Below, piece by piece: positions 1 to 12,745 of a stretch of 64,000 nucleotides of DNA; the stretch's first letter is position 1; each line of letters starts with the position of its first letter. Position numbers and translations under genes: made by a program. Below the pieces are notes generated by a model. The model searched no databases, was not told where the DNA came from, and was given only the letters and a program-made list of their open reading frames with translations. The stretch comes from Apostichopus japonicus. Taxonomy: Eukaryota; Echinodermata; Holothuroidea; Aspidochirotida; Stichopodidae. The stretch lies in contig NC_092567.1 in NCBI RefSeq assembly GCF_037975245.1, forward strand, positions 479,501-543,500. The letters are read 5' to 3'.

Positions 1-2200
1 TATTAAAAACAGCAATAACTCCCATTGACAGGGTCCGACATGGTTGATATTTTGGGAGTAGTTGTGAATGGGGTAAGGGATCGTTTCCAAACATAACGGT
101 AATGTGATCGAAGGTCAACAAAGGTCAATTAATGATAAAAAACTAGTATTTTTGCGATAACTTGAGAACGAAATGTCCGTTAGGGTTGGGAGTTGCTTCA
201 ATGTTATCCAATTGTCGACCCGCATCTTGGTGACCCTTGACCTCAATTTGACCTCTGGTGACCTTTACGTGTTTTGGGGGATTTTTACAGTTTTGATGCT
301 ATTTTCAGATGTCAAAGGTACCTTCTGATCATAAATGTCAATAGGTTGACCCCGTGTGACCTTTATGTGGGAAGTGATATGGGGTCAAAGTTTTTCGGTC
401 GGAGTTAGGATGGTTGTACAGACTTGTCGTTTTGATTTTTGGAATCAGGAGATTAAACTACATCTGAAACCAAGGTCAAAAGGTCAAAGGTCACATTAGA
501 AAAAATGTACTTATTTTGGGAGGAAACAAGCAAAAAAGAAAATGTTTGGTTTTGATGCTAGATTTGGATATCAAAGGTACCCTCCGATCAAAAATGTCAA
601 TTGGTTGACACCCATGTGACCTTCGTGTGCGAAGTTATATGAGGTCAAAGTTAATTTTCAGACATTTAATGCAACAACTCCCAGTTCCAAGGTGTGACAT
701 GGTTGATATTTTTGGACAAGTTGCAAATGGTATAGGGGAATATTTTCAAACTTAACGGTCATGTGATCCGAGGTCACCAAAGGTCAATTAATGTTAAAAA
801 ACTAGTATTTTGGGGGTAGAAAATGGGCAAAGAAAAAAAAGTTTGAATTTGTATAGTTTGATGCTCTATTTAGGTCTCATCAATCAATAATGTCAATAAG
901 TTGACCCAAGGTGACCTTTGTATGTTAAGTTATATGAGGTCAAAGTTAATTTTCAGACATTTAGTGTAATAACTCCCAGTGCCAAGGTGATACACAGTTG
1001 ATATTTTGAGACAAGTTGCAAATGGTATAGGGGAATATTTTCAAACTTAACGGTCATGTGATCCGAGGTCACCAAAGGTCAATTAATGATAAAAAACTAG
1101 TATTTTTGCGATAACTTGAGAACAAATTGTCCTTTAGGGTTGGGAGTTGCTTCAATGTAATCCAATTATCGACCCCCATCTGGGTGACCCTTGACCTCAC
1201 TTTGACCTCTGGTGACCTTTTCGTGTTTTGTGGATTTTTACAGTTTCGATGCTATTTTCAGATGTTAAAGGTACCTTCTGATCATAAATGTCAATGGGTT
1301 GACCCCGTGTGACCTTCGTGTGCGAAGTTATATGAGGTCAAAGTTAATTTTCAGACGTTTAATGCAATAACTCCCAGTTCCAAGGTGTGACAAGGTTGAT
1401 ATTTTTGGAGTAGTTGCAAATGGTATAAGGGAATATTTTCAAACTTAACGGTCATGTGATACAAGGTCACCAAAGGTCAATTAATGATAAAAACTATTAT
1501 TTTTGCGATAACTTGAGAACAAATTGTCCTTTAGGGTTGGGAGTTGCTTCAATGTAATCCAATTGTCGACCCGCATCTGGGTGACACTTGACCTCAATTT
1601 GACCTCTGGTGACCTTTTCGTGTTTTGTGGATTTTTACAGTTTCGATGATATTTTCAGATGTCAAAGGTACCTTCTGATCATAAATGTCAATGGGTTGAC
1701 CCCTGTGTGACCTTCGTGTGCGAAGTTATATGAGGTCAAAGTTAATTTTCACACATTTAGTGCAATAACTCCCAGTTCCAAGGTGTGACAAGGTTGATAT
1801 TTTTGGAGTAGTTGCAAGTGGTATAGGGGAATATTTTCAAACTTAACGGTCATGTGATACAAGGTCACCAAAGGTCAGCTAATGTTAAAAAAGTAGTATT
1901 TTGGGGGGAGAAAAAGGGCAAAGAAAAAATGTTTGAATTTTTACAGTCATGCTCTATTTAGGTCTCACCGATCAAAAATGTCAATTGGTTGACCTCCGGG
2001 TGACCTTTTGTGTGTGAAGTTATGTATACAAGTTCAAAGTTAATTTTTAGACATTTAATGCAATTAAATCTCAATGCCAAGGTGTGACATGGTTAATATT
2101 TTGGGACAAGTTGTGAATGGGGTGGTGGAACATTTTGAAACTTAAAGGTCATGTCATCTGAGGTCACCAATGTTATCATATCTGTTGACACGCTTGTAGG
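1..2200. repeat. Diverged ~398-bp tandem array rich in AGGTCA half-sites
   Basis: Blocks such as CGGTCATGTGAT recur at about 96 (variant), 757, 1051, 1449 and 1846. The last intervals are 398 and 397 bases; the others reflect deletions or rearrangement. Shared text includes AATAACTCCCAGTTCCAAGG, GATAACTTGAGAAC and TGACCTCTGGTGACC. Short frames such as 1127-1312 are not credible genes. Nuclear-receptor-like half-sites are dense on both strands. The array continues past the left edge, so its full size is unknown. Confidence 0.85.
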
Positions 2201-2204
2201 TCTC

Positions 2205-3050
2205 ATATATTTCTTACATTTTCGATGCCATATTTAGATCTCAAAAGTGCCTTTTGATCAAAAATCCGATCACATATTGTGATCACAAAAGTGTTGGCTA
2301 TAGTGTTGGTTACATTATGGGAACATGTAGGACCACAATTACTAGGACTATTTGAGCCTAATCTTGCTTGATAATATTATGTGTATTGTCATATACCCCA
2401 AGCAAGGAACCACAGTGCCCTTGGGCTCTTGTTATTACTTCTGGTAACCATAACATATTGGGGAATAAAATAAAAACGTATAAAAAAGGTTTTGCCCTTC
2501 AACACGAAACTATTCTCGTTTAAAACTTTCAGTCGAAGTCGTGAACTTCGTACTCGTACACTGGCCTAATGTGCCTAAACTCAACACAAAACGCGAGGCC
2601 TAATGTTACTACAAAAAATGGTCCGTTAATATTACGGAGAAAGGATAAGACACGAAGTTTCCTTCTTGCTTTTTATTACTTCTGGTTACCAGAACATATC
2701 GGGGAATAAAATAAACACGTATTAAAAGGTTTTGCCCTTCAACACGAAACTATTCTCGATTAAAACTTTCTTTCCGTCAAAGTTGGTAAACTTCGTTTAA
2801 AATTGTGATGTTTATAACGGGTGTTGGTTACAAGCGATAGGTTTACACTACCTCCACGCTATGAATAGCGTTGTATCGATCGGTTCACTCCCATTGTGTC
2901 GGTGGTGAATAGCGAGCGAGGGGAATTCGCGTTCCTTTGTTTGGAACGCGGGGAAATCGCGTTCCTTTATTTGGAGCGCGGTTAAGTACAGTTAAGCTGC
3001 GTTTTGCGCTGAATCGCGCTAATCTCTTCCAATTTACTTAAAAGCGGTAC
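2205..3050. repeat. Direct repeat followed by a CpG-rich block with two hairpins
   Basis: A ~105-base segment (TTATTACTTCTGGT..., GGGGAATAAAATAAA..., CTTCAACACGAAACTATTCTCG) at about 2432-2540 recurs at about 2668-2790. Downstream, 2860-3050 is much richer in CpG than its surroundings. It carries two neighbouring stem-loops: CGCGTTCC/GGAACGCG at 2928-2950 (perfect) and a near copy at 2958-2980. It lies 1.8 kb upstream of exon 1, so it could be either a promoter-proximal block or a young transposon fragment. No open frame is supported. Confidence 0.6.
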
Positions 3051-3059
3051 TGTAGCCTA

Positions 3060-3510
3060 GGTACCGCACCACAATTAATTGCTCCCATTGACTTACACAC
3101 TAAACTTTTCACTTTCCAAGGCCAATAGAGCATAGATAGAAGTTTTCAACTGACATGTTCTATCCACCATATGATAGCTAATGGCTTCGGCCAGCATAAA
3201 ACATTTTTGCCACCATGACCCTTTAGATTTTGAGCTAGAAGAGCTCAAAGATTATCATAGAGCTCCCCTTCCCATCAGACAGCTGTCTTTGCGGAATCTT
3301 CTTGTTTCATCCAAGATTTTCTAAAATAACTTAAATCCTCCCGATTTTTAGACCATCAGTAGCTTATTTCATCCTCTTCAAAATCCAAGCATCAAAAAGA
3401 ATGGTGATGACTCAGAAAATGCCAAAAATATCAACACAGTAGGGCACTATAGGCTATTTTCCCACAGTTAACCAGGTGGACATGCACTACTCTAATTGTG
3501 GTGCGATACC
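3060..3510. mobile_element. TIR MITE, copy 1 (451 bp)
   Basis: The left end GGTACCGCACCACAATTA is the reverse complement of the right end TAATTGTGGTGCGATACC with one mismatch in 18. TA precedes the left end and follows the right end, suggesting a TA target duplication. A related full-length copy is at 40872-41326. There is no coding capacity, so it is a non-autonomous DNA transposon. Confidence 0.82.
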
Positions 3511-4801
3511 TAAAGGCCTAGGCTAGCGTACTAATAGGCCTGTGGGCAGGGTCAAGGGAATGTATCTTGAAATTGCTTGCATCGGGCCGCAAGCAAACTT
3601 TTTTGAGAAACAAACCCCAAGTACATATTCACATGTAGGTCAATGGAAAACAATAACAAAACACATTTTTGAATATCATAACATTAGGCCTTATTGTCCT
3701 ATACAGTGTTACGTTTGGAAAACAAGCAATCATGGGAAGAAGATGCACTTGAATTGTTTCAGAGACTATCACGTAATGTTTGAATCATTGTTTTGATCAG
3801 AAAATGTTATGAGTTGAGACAATCTATGAATTTTGTGGGAAGCTCATGTCTCTGATACTGAAATGGATTTTCATCTCAGAGTAGGCCTTTTTGTTCTCCC
3901 AGTATTGAGAGTTGCTAATGTAAAATGTGCATTCATACCGCAGTAGTTTCTTTGTAGCCAAATTTTTTGCGGTCCCTTTGACCACATGCTGCATCTTTTG
4001 TGTGTAAACTACTGTACTTCATGCATCCTGGACAGTAGCCATTGAAGATTTTTTTTTTTAATCGACATTTCGTAAAAAGTTACTTACATAGGCCTAAGTC
4101 CTGTAATATTTGTGGAGCTGGTTGTTTGCAAACACCCCCAAAGCGCCTAGGGTTGGGTAAACGTTGGATCAGGTTTTGAGGATTTGCGCATGTGTACAGT
4201 AGTTGAAACTCTGAAGTTTGAACAGGCATATATGTACATGCAGTAGTGAACTGTGGAATTTAGCGAGAAATATGCAGGGAAGTACAAGGTCTGAAAGAGG
4301 AGCTGGGTGGTGAAAAACGGTTGAAAGGGCAGGTCAAGGCGGGCAAAAAGAGGGGCGGGGCAAGCCGCCCCAGTAAAACAATGAAGCTAGGGCACTGCTC
4401 CATCTGCCCCCTGTATATTGTGTGTGTTACTTTTCCCATCTTGTTTTTATTTTTAGCAAACTGAAGATGAGCCCTGAATGTGCTGCCCCCTGATGTGCAG
4501 AGGTTATTGTACAATATGTGAATGTAACATGTGAATTTGTGAAACAACAGCCTGGTAAACACTGACTAAGCATTCAGATGTGCTGACATGTTTGTTTCCT
4601 AAAATCAAGCCTTGACTTTTGCTATTCCAATTTCATGAAACCGAAAGTTGTCTATACAGTAAGTTTTAACTTCCTGATTTCTATAGTACTACTGTATGGA
4701 TAATCAGTCAATCATTTGTGAAATGAATTCCTAAGTTGTGATTTGAAGATTCACACTATGCAGAATGACCTGAATATGTTTGCACTTTGTTCCTCTTTCA
4801 G
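3511..4801. other. 5' flank of exon 1 without a recognisable gene
   Basis: This AT-rich sequence includes short frames at 3542-3796 (+) and 4260-4562 (-) that show no family resemblance. A poly-T tract is at about 4050. Since exon 1 begins after an acceptor, a 5'-UTR exon or promoter of the ORP5/8-like gene may be here or further left, but I cannot place it. Confidence 0.4.
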
Positions 4802-4869
4802 ATCTACTACAAAGTTATTGCACAATGGAATATTTTGATTCAACGGATCGAGAAGTTGCTGACATTGTG
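4802..4869 (+). CDS. OSBPL8: Exon 1, ORP5/8-like gene: probable start codon exon
   Basis: A pyrimidine stretch ending TTTCAG precedes base 4802 and a GTGAGA donor follows 4869. The ATG at 4825-4827 opens 15 codons, MEYFDSTDREVADIV, an acidic leader ending in phase 0. That phase matches the next exon at 28398. The 23 bases before the ATG would be 5' UTR, and an upstream non-coding exon is implied by the acceptor. There is no stop in this frame within the exon, so it could instead be an internal exon. A second frame (starting IYYKVIAQ) is also open but does not join the next exon in phase. ORP5/ORP8 proteins have a variable, acidic, unstructured N terminus, which fits but does not prove the assignment. 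The exon is seen; its membership of this gene is inferred from strand, order and phase. Confidence 0.5.
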
Positions 4870-5031
4870 GTGAGAAAAACCAAACGATCTGTCAGCCGAA
4901 GTTCAGTCTCGGCTAGCTGAATGGTTTTGGTTGTGAAATCTTTGGTTTTCATGTATCAGGCTATTCGTAATATCTAAATTTATAAGCGCATATTTGCATA
5001 AATCTGCTACGTCAACAAGGTTCTTCTTAGC

Positions 5032-5392
5032 CAGGGTGGGCAACCTTTTTGAATGTCTGGGCCAGATTTTAGGAGTGAAAGATTGATAGGGCTGCACCTA
5101 ACCAATGACCTGCTGTTGATTTCAACCCTTTGATTCCAAGGAATTTCAAGCAATAGGTGTAAGTACTAATCGGTATTCACAAAAACATAATGTCAATACA
5201 GTCCAGTTGATAATTAATGGTGATAAAAGACCTACCTGACTGCATCATTAGTGCAGATAAATTCTAAGCAGCTACAGTAGATGATGATGTAAACTAGATT
5301 GGTTTTTTTTCTTTTTCTTGAGACATCTCACAGGCACAAAAAATCACTGGTGGGCCGCATGTGGCCTGGGGACCGCAGGTTGCCCACCCCTG
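5032..5392. mobile_element. hAT-type MITE (361 bp)
   Basis: The left end CAGGGTGGGCAACC and right end GGTTGCCCACCCCTG are inverted, with one extra G on the right. This is the well-known hAT terminal pattern CAGGGGTGGGCAA. The flanks TTCTTAGC (5024-5031) and TTCTAAGC (5393-5400) match at 7 of 8 bases, as expected for an 8-bp hAT target duplication. It lies in intron 1 and has no transposase. Confidence 0.85.
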
Positions 5393-5400
5393 TTCTAAGC

Positions 5401-8400
5401 CTTCTTGGAGTTTCATTTGAACCTTTCTACTATGAAACATTTGATGCTGTACAGCAGCACTCTGTTTGCTTGGTTAGGGTTGTCACTCTATTGTCTGCAC
5501 AAGGACTCTCTTTACTGTCTCTACTCTACTATTGCTGAGAGTTCAGCCAATAATAGGTCTACAATCTGAGGCAATTATCAGTTTTGAAATTGCACATTTT
5601 CAAATGGTGAATATGACTGTTAACATTGAAAATGCTGCACACAGACTGCAATTGTAGTCAATGTGATTTACTGTGGTAGTTTTTTAACAGTTGGTCAGCT
5701 TACATTACAGACCTGAACATAATATTGGATTAAGATCATGATGGGAATCTTGTAATATAGTATGGTGGTCTTCCAATAATCCCAATTAAGCTTCTTAGCA
5801 GTTCTAGCTGATTATTTCTCAGTGTTTGTGGATGGTTCATGAGAGGTACAGTACTCTCTCAATTATCTTACTGTACTTGCATCTACTCTACAAACCCAAT
5901 GCACCATGATGACCACTCTCTCTACTTCAGCAACCACCTCTTCATTCTTTCCAAATTTACCATTATTTGTTCACACAAATTTGTAATTGTTGGATGTTGG
6001 AATTCTTTAGTGGCAATGCATTTGTAGAGAAGAGACAGGTAAGTGTTGCCATATGTCCATTAATTAACCGTAAAACCATTAGAAGTTGAGGTTTCCGCTC
6101 TATATAACAACACTGTGCATCCTCAAGTAGCATGTTGTCCATTAATTAACGGTGAAACCGTTAGAATTTGAGGTTTCCGCTCCTCTATATAACAAGTGCT
6201 GTGCATTGTCAAGTAGTAGCATGTTGTCCATAGATATAATGCTATTGGACTAACAGAGGAAGACAGATATGAGTTTTGACGACTTACAGTATTTACTGTA
6301 CATAAACAGTGTCTGTGTGTTAGTATTGCGTATCTATGGGAATGTTGCTGGGGCAATCTAACGGTAGCTGCCTGTATGAATGTACAGTTGCTTCAGCCTT
6401 CAAGCAGTGCTTTTGTGACTAGTTTTATGTTTACTATGTTTACTTGCTTTAACAACACAAGTTTGAGCTTTTACACATTTTGTTACAAATTAGCTAAGTT
6501 TGTATTTTATTTTTCATGTATAAAAAGAACCATACTATGTCGGTGGAATTCTTGTTTTGTCCCCTCAAAAGAAAAAATTATTCTTAGTACTTTAGATCAG
6601 TTCTCTCTGTGTACATCCATGATGAGGTCAAAGAACATTTTAGGTCATCAGAGCTCACAATATAATTCTAGAAAACATTGTTAAATGAATAATACATAAA
6701 TTACAGGAAATATTATATGAAATAAGTCCTTGATGAGTCAATCCCTTTGGTAAATTTAAGAAACCCTTTTCTATGAGAGGAGGGGATAGAGGTCAATTTT
6801 TATGTGAGGTCACCAAAGGTCAGAGTATAGAGGTCAATTGTTATGTGAGGTCACCAAAGGTCAGAGTCTAACTTTACATTTATATAATGGTGAGCCCAAT
6901 GTATAGTTCCCAAAGATAAACTTCATACAGTACTTGGTATAGTATGTACATGCACTTTTATACTATCCAAGAATTTAACATTTGATGGAGTTCCAAGTTT
7001 ACTTGCTATCAACAGATCTATGTCACACTCTGAACATGTAAAGTGATATTTTCAAATTTGAAACTGATGAACTTCATAGATGGCATGTACTCTAGAGACA
7101 ACCACATTGACTTCAACTTATTGTTAATAAGAAACCTATTGTTTCATACATGAACTGTCATTTGAGGTCAACAGAACTTAGTGAAGGTAGTATACAACTT
7201 CTTTTAAATACGATATTCCCACTATTAAATTGAACTTGATGTACTGTACATGCTTGCAAAAACCTTGCTCAGGTCACTACAAGTCAACACGGGCCAGTAT
7301 TACAGTGAACATTCCCGTACAGTACACTAAACATTGCAAGGAATCCTATAAAATTAGTTGGTTTCTGGTGCTTCACAAGTGGTTCTGGTTCGTGTACATA
7401 TCATGGCAGGGTCACTGTGCCTGCCAGTAACTGGCTGCAGAATGTCAACCAGCTTACCAAGTGCTTAAGTTCTTAATATCAGAAAATTGCCAGTGCCTCC
7501 TTCTTTGATTGTTTGCATTTAGCCAGTAAAATAGCCTGAATATTGAGGCCTTGTGTGATGTGTGTATAGGATTTGTCCTGTACAAAATAACACAGGTACA
7601 CAGCAAATGAATACTGCTGGTTCAATAGACAAGCCTTTACCTCTGAGTGCATGGTACTACTGTACTTCAATACTGAAATCTTACAGAGCACCTGGTTAAT
7701 TGGTTTCAAGTACACACAAGTTGGTTGTTTTTTGTGTTTTTTCCTACAAGTGCAAATATGTTTTAACCAGCCACTATGCAATTGTCACCAATCATTGAAA
7801 TATTAAAGGTGATGTTATCAAATCTCATTTACAGTGGGGAAAATATCAGAGCATTTTAAATAGAAGATGTAATGATCTAAGTATAAATTGTACAATCTTA
7901 GCTACTGTAACTGTCAGAAATCACTTAAAAGGATTTCCTAGTGGTTGAAGGTGATTGCTTAGCAAAATTTCTTTAGGCGAAAGCCACATCCTCATATTAG
8001 TTTACATGGCTATGTAACTTGGTTGATCTGGTTAATCTCAATATACTAATATTAACCAATTTTGTTCACACACTGGACTTGGAGTTAAAATGCAATAATC
8101 TCAGTTTGTAGATTCATAACACTATACAGTTGTCATATATATACTGTGCAGTACTTACTGTTCACCAATGCAAAAATTGTGCAGCTTGAAAGATAAAAAA
8201 AAAATGCACATGTACAGTATCTATAGATCAAATGCACTACTGAGTGAAATACTGCCACCAAGTTAAATAATTGGTTTTAGTCAAGTGTTTGGTTTCCTAC
8301 TGTATGTATCTATGTTTTAGTTCTTAGAATAGTATATACTAGGAAACCTTTCTTGGATTAACTCTTCTACTCAATTTATAACCTAGGAATTTATGTGGTT

Positions 8401-11400
8401 TCTGAGGTTGAGCACTAGCTGAACAATTTAATTTTTTTATTTTGTGAAAGTTCTGCTTGTGACATGTAGGATAAGGAGAAATCAAGTCCAAGTTTACTGT
8501 ACATCAACATGTTGCTTTTTGGCAGAATTGTTTCACTAGATGGATCATAACAATTTGGGTTTTTCTGGTTGGTAGTGGGTTTCCATGTTCATGAATTGGC
8601 CAACCTTAGTACAAGTTTGAATATGGTCTTTCTTTTTGGCTAAATTCAGATTACAAAAATGACTTGTCCGTTTAAATGTGGCTACCAAAAAAAAAAAAGC
8701 CCAGCAAAACCAGTTCATTTACCAGATCGATCCATTCTTAAAACTACACGGTCTAACAAATTAACAGCAGTTTAAAATACTTTCTCAAGTTTTTGAAAAG
8801 TCAAGCGACATGCAGCAGTGACTGTACATAACTTCGTTTGGAATACTTACAGTCCTGACGAAAAATAGCCCATGCAGTTTTCTAACTGTTGCTCAAAAAG
8901 GGTTGAAAAATATCTGCTTAAAGTACATTATTATGCAAATTGTTTTTGTGGCGTCACAGGGTGGCGCACAAGCTTCTTAAAAATCAAGCTTGTTTTTTGT
9001 AAGATTTCACAAAATTGTATGCGTACAGTATATTGTATGCTGTGTGTACAATATGTGCTTAATCCTATCAGACTCTTAGGACACCCGTTTAGTCTGATCT
9101 GATAAAATGTCATTTTATGATCAGAATTTGCTAAAGCTATCCCTTTTATTTGTTGGCATTTAAATCTTTGATGTACTGTACACTTACTGTATGTTACTTT
9201 ATTATGTCTAAGTACTGTACAGTCTGAGCTGATCAAGAAATGCTTGATTTCCTTTCAACATTTTCAAACTCTAAATTAACACTGAACCTAATTAAGCATG
9301 AATGTGTGAGAAAACTGTGTGCACCTGTCTACCAGGCCAATTGCAAGATTTCACAGCCATTCCTAAAGGTTATGTTATCATTATACTAACAGGCGGTGTG
9401 CTGCATCAGATACCATATTAATAATATGTTGGCAAAGTTCTTAGAAATATTATATTCCCACTGCTCACTGGTTTTAACTGACACTTTTTAATATCTTAGT
9501 CAGACGATTGCTCTCGCCATCTCGTAAAAGAATGGCCTGCCTAGATTCTCTCATCTTTATTTCAGGCAGTCAGAGAGAACACTTACCGTTGCGTAGCTTG
9601 GATTATCAAAATTGGACAAAAAAAATCCTGTTTTTTGATGTGTTTTTTAATTGCCAAAATTCCACTAACACTCCCTTCGTACAATATGAAAATTGTCTGG
9701 TGGGTTGAGTGCAAGTTATAAACTATATACAAAAGGTATACCACTTTGCTAGAAACATTAGTAAGTACTTCTTTAATTTCAGGAGATTGAATGGTATAAA
9801 GTGGAACTGGAGTTGACCGTTATATCAGCTGCTTACAGAAGCAATCAGATCAATTTGTTTGGCCTACTTCTGCTTGGCTTGCTATATCTTGATATAAAAT
9901 ATTTGTTTCAAGATTTCAAATCTGGTCTTTCACATGAGATGAGAGAGATTCTTATGAAACTATGCTTCAGATAGTAAGAGAAGGAAAGTATAAATTTATT
10001 TCATCTAAAATTGTTGACAGTGTCCCCTGTGGTGTACTAAGAGCTAATCATGTCAGTTGAGAGTCTGTGTGTACAGTAACACTGTAGAGTGAGTAACATT
10101 AGCATGTAACATATTTGTGCTGGCACTACAAGTACAAGAGCTCTACAGAGCTTTGTACATACATGACTGGATAGTTTATGGTAACTAGTGTTCTTTACAA
10201 TGTTATTCTTGGCCAGAAGTCATGGAAACTCATTAACTCTAATAACTTGATCGCTGTCCAGCAAATTTTCTGTGGTATTGTTATTGTTATCTGTGAAACT
10301 GTTATTCAAATAATTTATCTTTCGAGTTTTGAGGTAAGTTCTTCCTTGATAGTCAAAGGATTGATTCTTGTGAATTTTAAGTCAGATTTGTAGGGTGAAG
10401 GAAAACAATGTCTAAATCAATATCTTGTGCCTTAGCAGCCTGAATGAATTATTTAAATGGTATTAGTACCAACCATGACATTTGACATATGTCTTGGGTA
10501 TTCAGTATTGTACATGTATGATAATTGTTCAGGCTGTATGAGATATTTTGTGAACAGGACTTATATTAATCATATTTTATTATTTAATTAGAAAACTCAA
10601 TAAAGCTGTTCTGCCCAATGAGTTCTCATGGACATATGTTTCAGAGTGGATCTATTTATCCTGTTATTAGTGATGAAGTAATTTTATTTGTTTAAGAAAA
10701 CAAGACAATTGTTTGAGGATGTCTGATGACAGCCAGTTTACCAATAATAAGAGTAGTACTCATGTATGCTGGTTATTCAGATTTTTTTTTATGATCATGT
10801 GCACTGGCAAAATTTGCTATTCAAACAATCAGGAAACTAGGAAAGTGTACAACCCTTGGAGTTTTCTAAATAAGAAGCCAACTCTCTACTGACTGTAAGT
10901 TATACTACACTACATACTATATCCCGACAAAATGTTTTGAATAATTTCCTAAACATCCTTTAGGCATAAGAAGCTGTCATGTTAGATTGGTAATATTACC
11001 TGTTACCTTGTTGTAGTGTACAGTAGTACACTTTGTGTCACTAGTGTAGTACAGCAGTATAGTGTACAGTGTAGTACAGCATGTAGTTACTTACACTTTA
11101 CATTGTGAGCTGTAAGTTAATTCTGTAAAGGCTATGTACCTGTAGGGTACAACCACATGCCCAGTGAGTATATTTATATGTACTGTATATATATCATGTG
11201 CAAGAAAACAGTTTAATAAAGAATGGTCTAACAACAAATAAAATCTGCACAACCAGATCGGCGCGGGGGGGGGGGGGGGGGAGGGAGAGGGGAGACCATG
11301 GGGGATCATGCAGAGGTAATAAAAATATGTAAACCAAAAGCGGTAGTTCGGAACTTAGGGAAAATGGAATTGAGTAGTTGGAGTCGGAGAGGGGGGGGGG

Positions 11401-12228
11401 GGAGGGGCAGTGCTAAACTGTTATCAAATTGAGTAGGCTGAAGTAAATTTGGTTCACATCATTTAAATTTTTACAACAATGTACAATTTGTACTGTAAGT
11501 CCAGGACCTGTACATTAAGACACTCCAGGCCTCTGTAACTTTGCAAAGGAAGTGGTTGTGTTTGATGGTTGCCTAAAAAGTTGGATCAAAATGAAAATGT
11601 TTGAATTAAATTGTGTACTTTAGAAACTTAGCTTGCAAATTTCTCTATGAATTTATAACAATGATTTATATGTAGAATATAATATACACTGAGCTGTGAA
11701 AAAGTATAGACCTATAAATCTAGAAATGTTCAGCATTTAAAATAAGTGAACATTTTACAGCGAAGCATCTAATTATTATATCGAGAGATTGCTTTATGAT
11801 TTAAGTACTTAAGATAAAAATTGTGAAATTTAGTTAAATTACTGCCTGGCATCTACTGTAGTTTCAGACTATACATATATGCAGGGAGTGTGTTACAATT
11901 GTACAGAATGTAGTGTACATTACAGCTGTTGATGAGCACTCTCAGTACAAATCTATAATGACATGGAAACTTGACTGTATTGTGTGTTGAATATAGAAAG
12001 GTTTTCATCCAATGTGGAATTTCATGAAGCATCTTAATGGGAATGGTTATTATTGATTTTCAGAAGAATGTGCTGTGTCATGATGTTGATGAAAATAGTG
12101 AGTGAGTGGTTTTATGGAATTAGGAATTCAATTCTGCAACTCTAGGTATCTCCACCAATGTAACAATTTTAAGATTAAATTTTTGCCTGTAGCATGTTTA
12201 ATTGTAAGTCAGTTCGTTAAGAATAATT
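5401..12228. other. Intron 1, first part: no gene seen
   Basis: AT-rich intron sequence. An ~80-base direct duplication (CATTAATTAAC, GAGGTTTCCGCTC, CTATATAACAA) occupies about 6056-6130 and 6135-6215. A tandem pair of AGGTCA-CCAA-AGGTCA elements is at 6807-6822 and 6848-6863. G-tracts of about 17 and 11 bases lie near 11265-11281 and 11391-11402. TACTGTA/TACAGTA words are frequent. No splice-flanked open exon convinced me. Confidence 0.5.
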
Positions 12229-12745
12229 AGTACTATACAACTCTAGTGTGTACTATACTGTACATACTCTATGGATACACACAGCACAGTCTATACCACC
12301 ACAGATCTCTATAATGTACAGTACATGTACTGTATGTTGATTGAATGCATTAAATGTTGTATATATAGTACTATACAACTCTAGTGTGTACTATATATAC
12401 TGTACTCCATGGATACACACAGCACAGTCTATACCACCACAGATCTCTTTAATGTACAGTACATGTACAGTATGTTGATTGAATGCATTAAATGTTGTAT
12501 AGTACTATACAACTCTAGTGTGTACTGTATATGTGTACTCCATGGATACACACAGCACAGTCTATACCACCACAGATCTCTGTATTGTACAGTACATGTA
12601 CTGTATGTTGATTGAATGCATTAAATGTTATATAGTACTATACAACTCTAGTGTGTACTATACAGTATGTACATACTTCATGGATATAAATAGCACAGTC
12701 TATACCACCACAGATCTCTATAATGTACATACTGTACATGTTGAA
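12229..12745. repeat. ~134-bp tandem array, 4 copies
   Basis: AGTACTATACAACTCTAGTG starts at 12229, 12367, 12501 and 12634. Each unit also contains GGATACACACAGCACAGTCT (varied in the last copy) and CACCACAGATCTCT. The overlapping frames at 12409-12763 are repeat translations, not genes. Confidence 0.9.

Noticed and set aside
5299-5538. 79-codon plus frame
   Set aside because: Starts inside the hAT MITE and runs across its boundary; no protein similarity.
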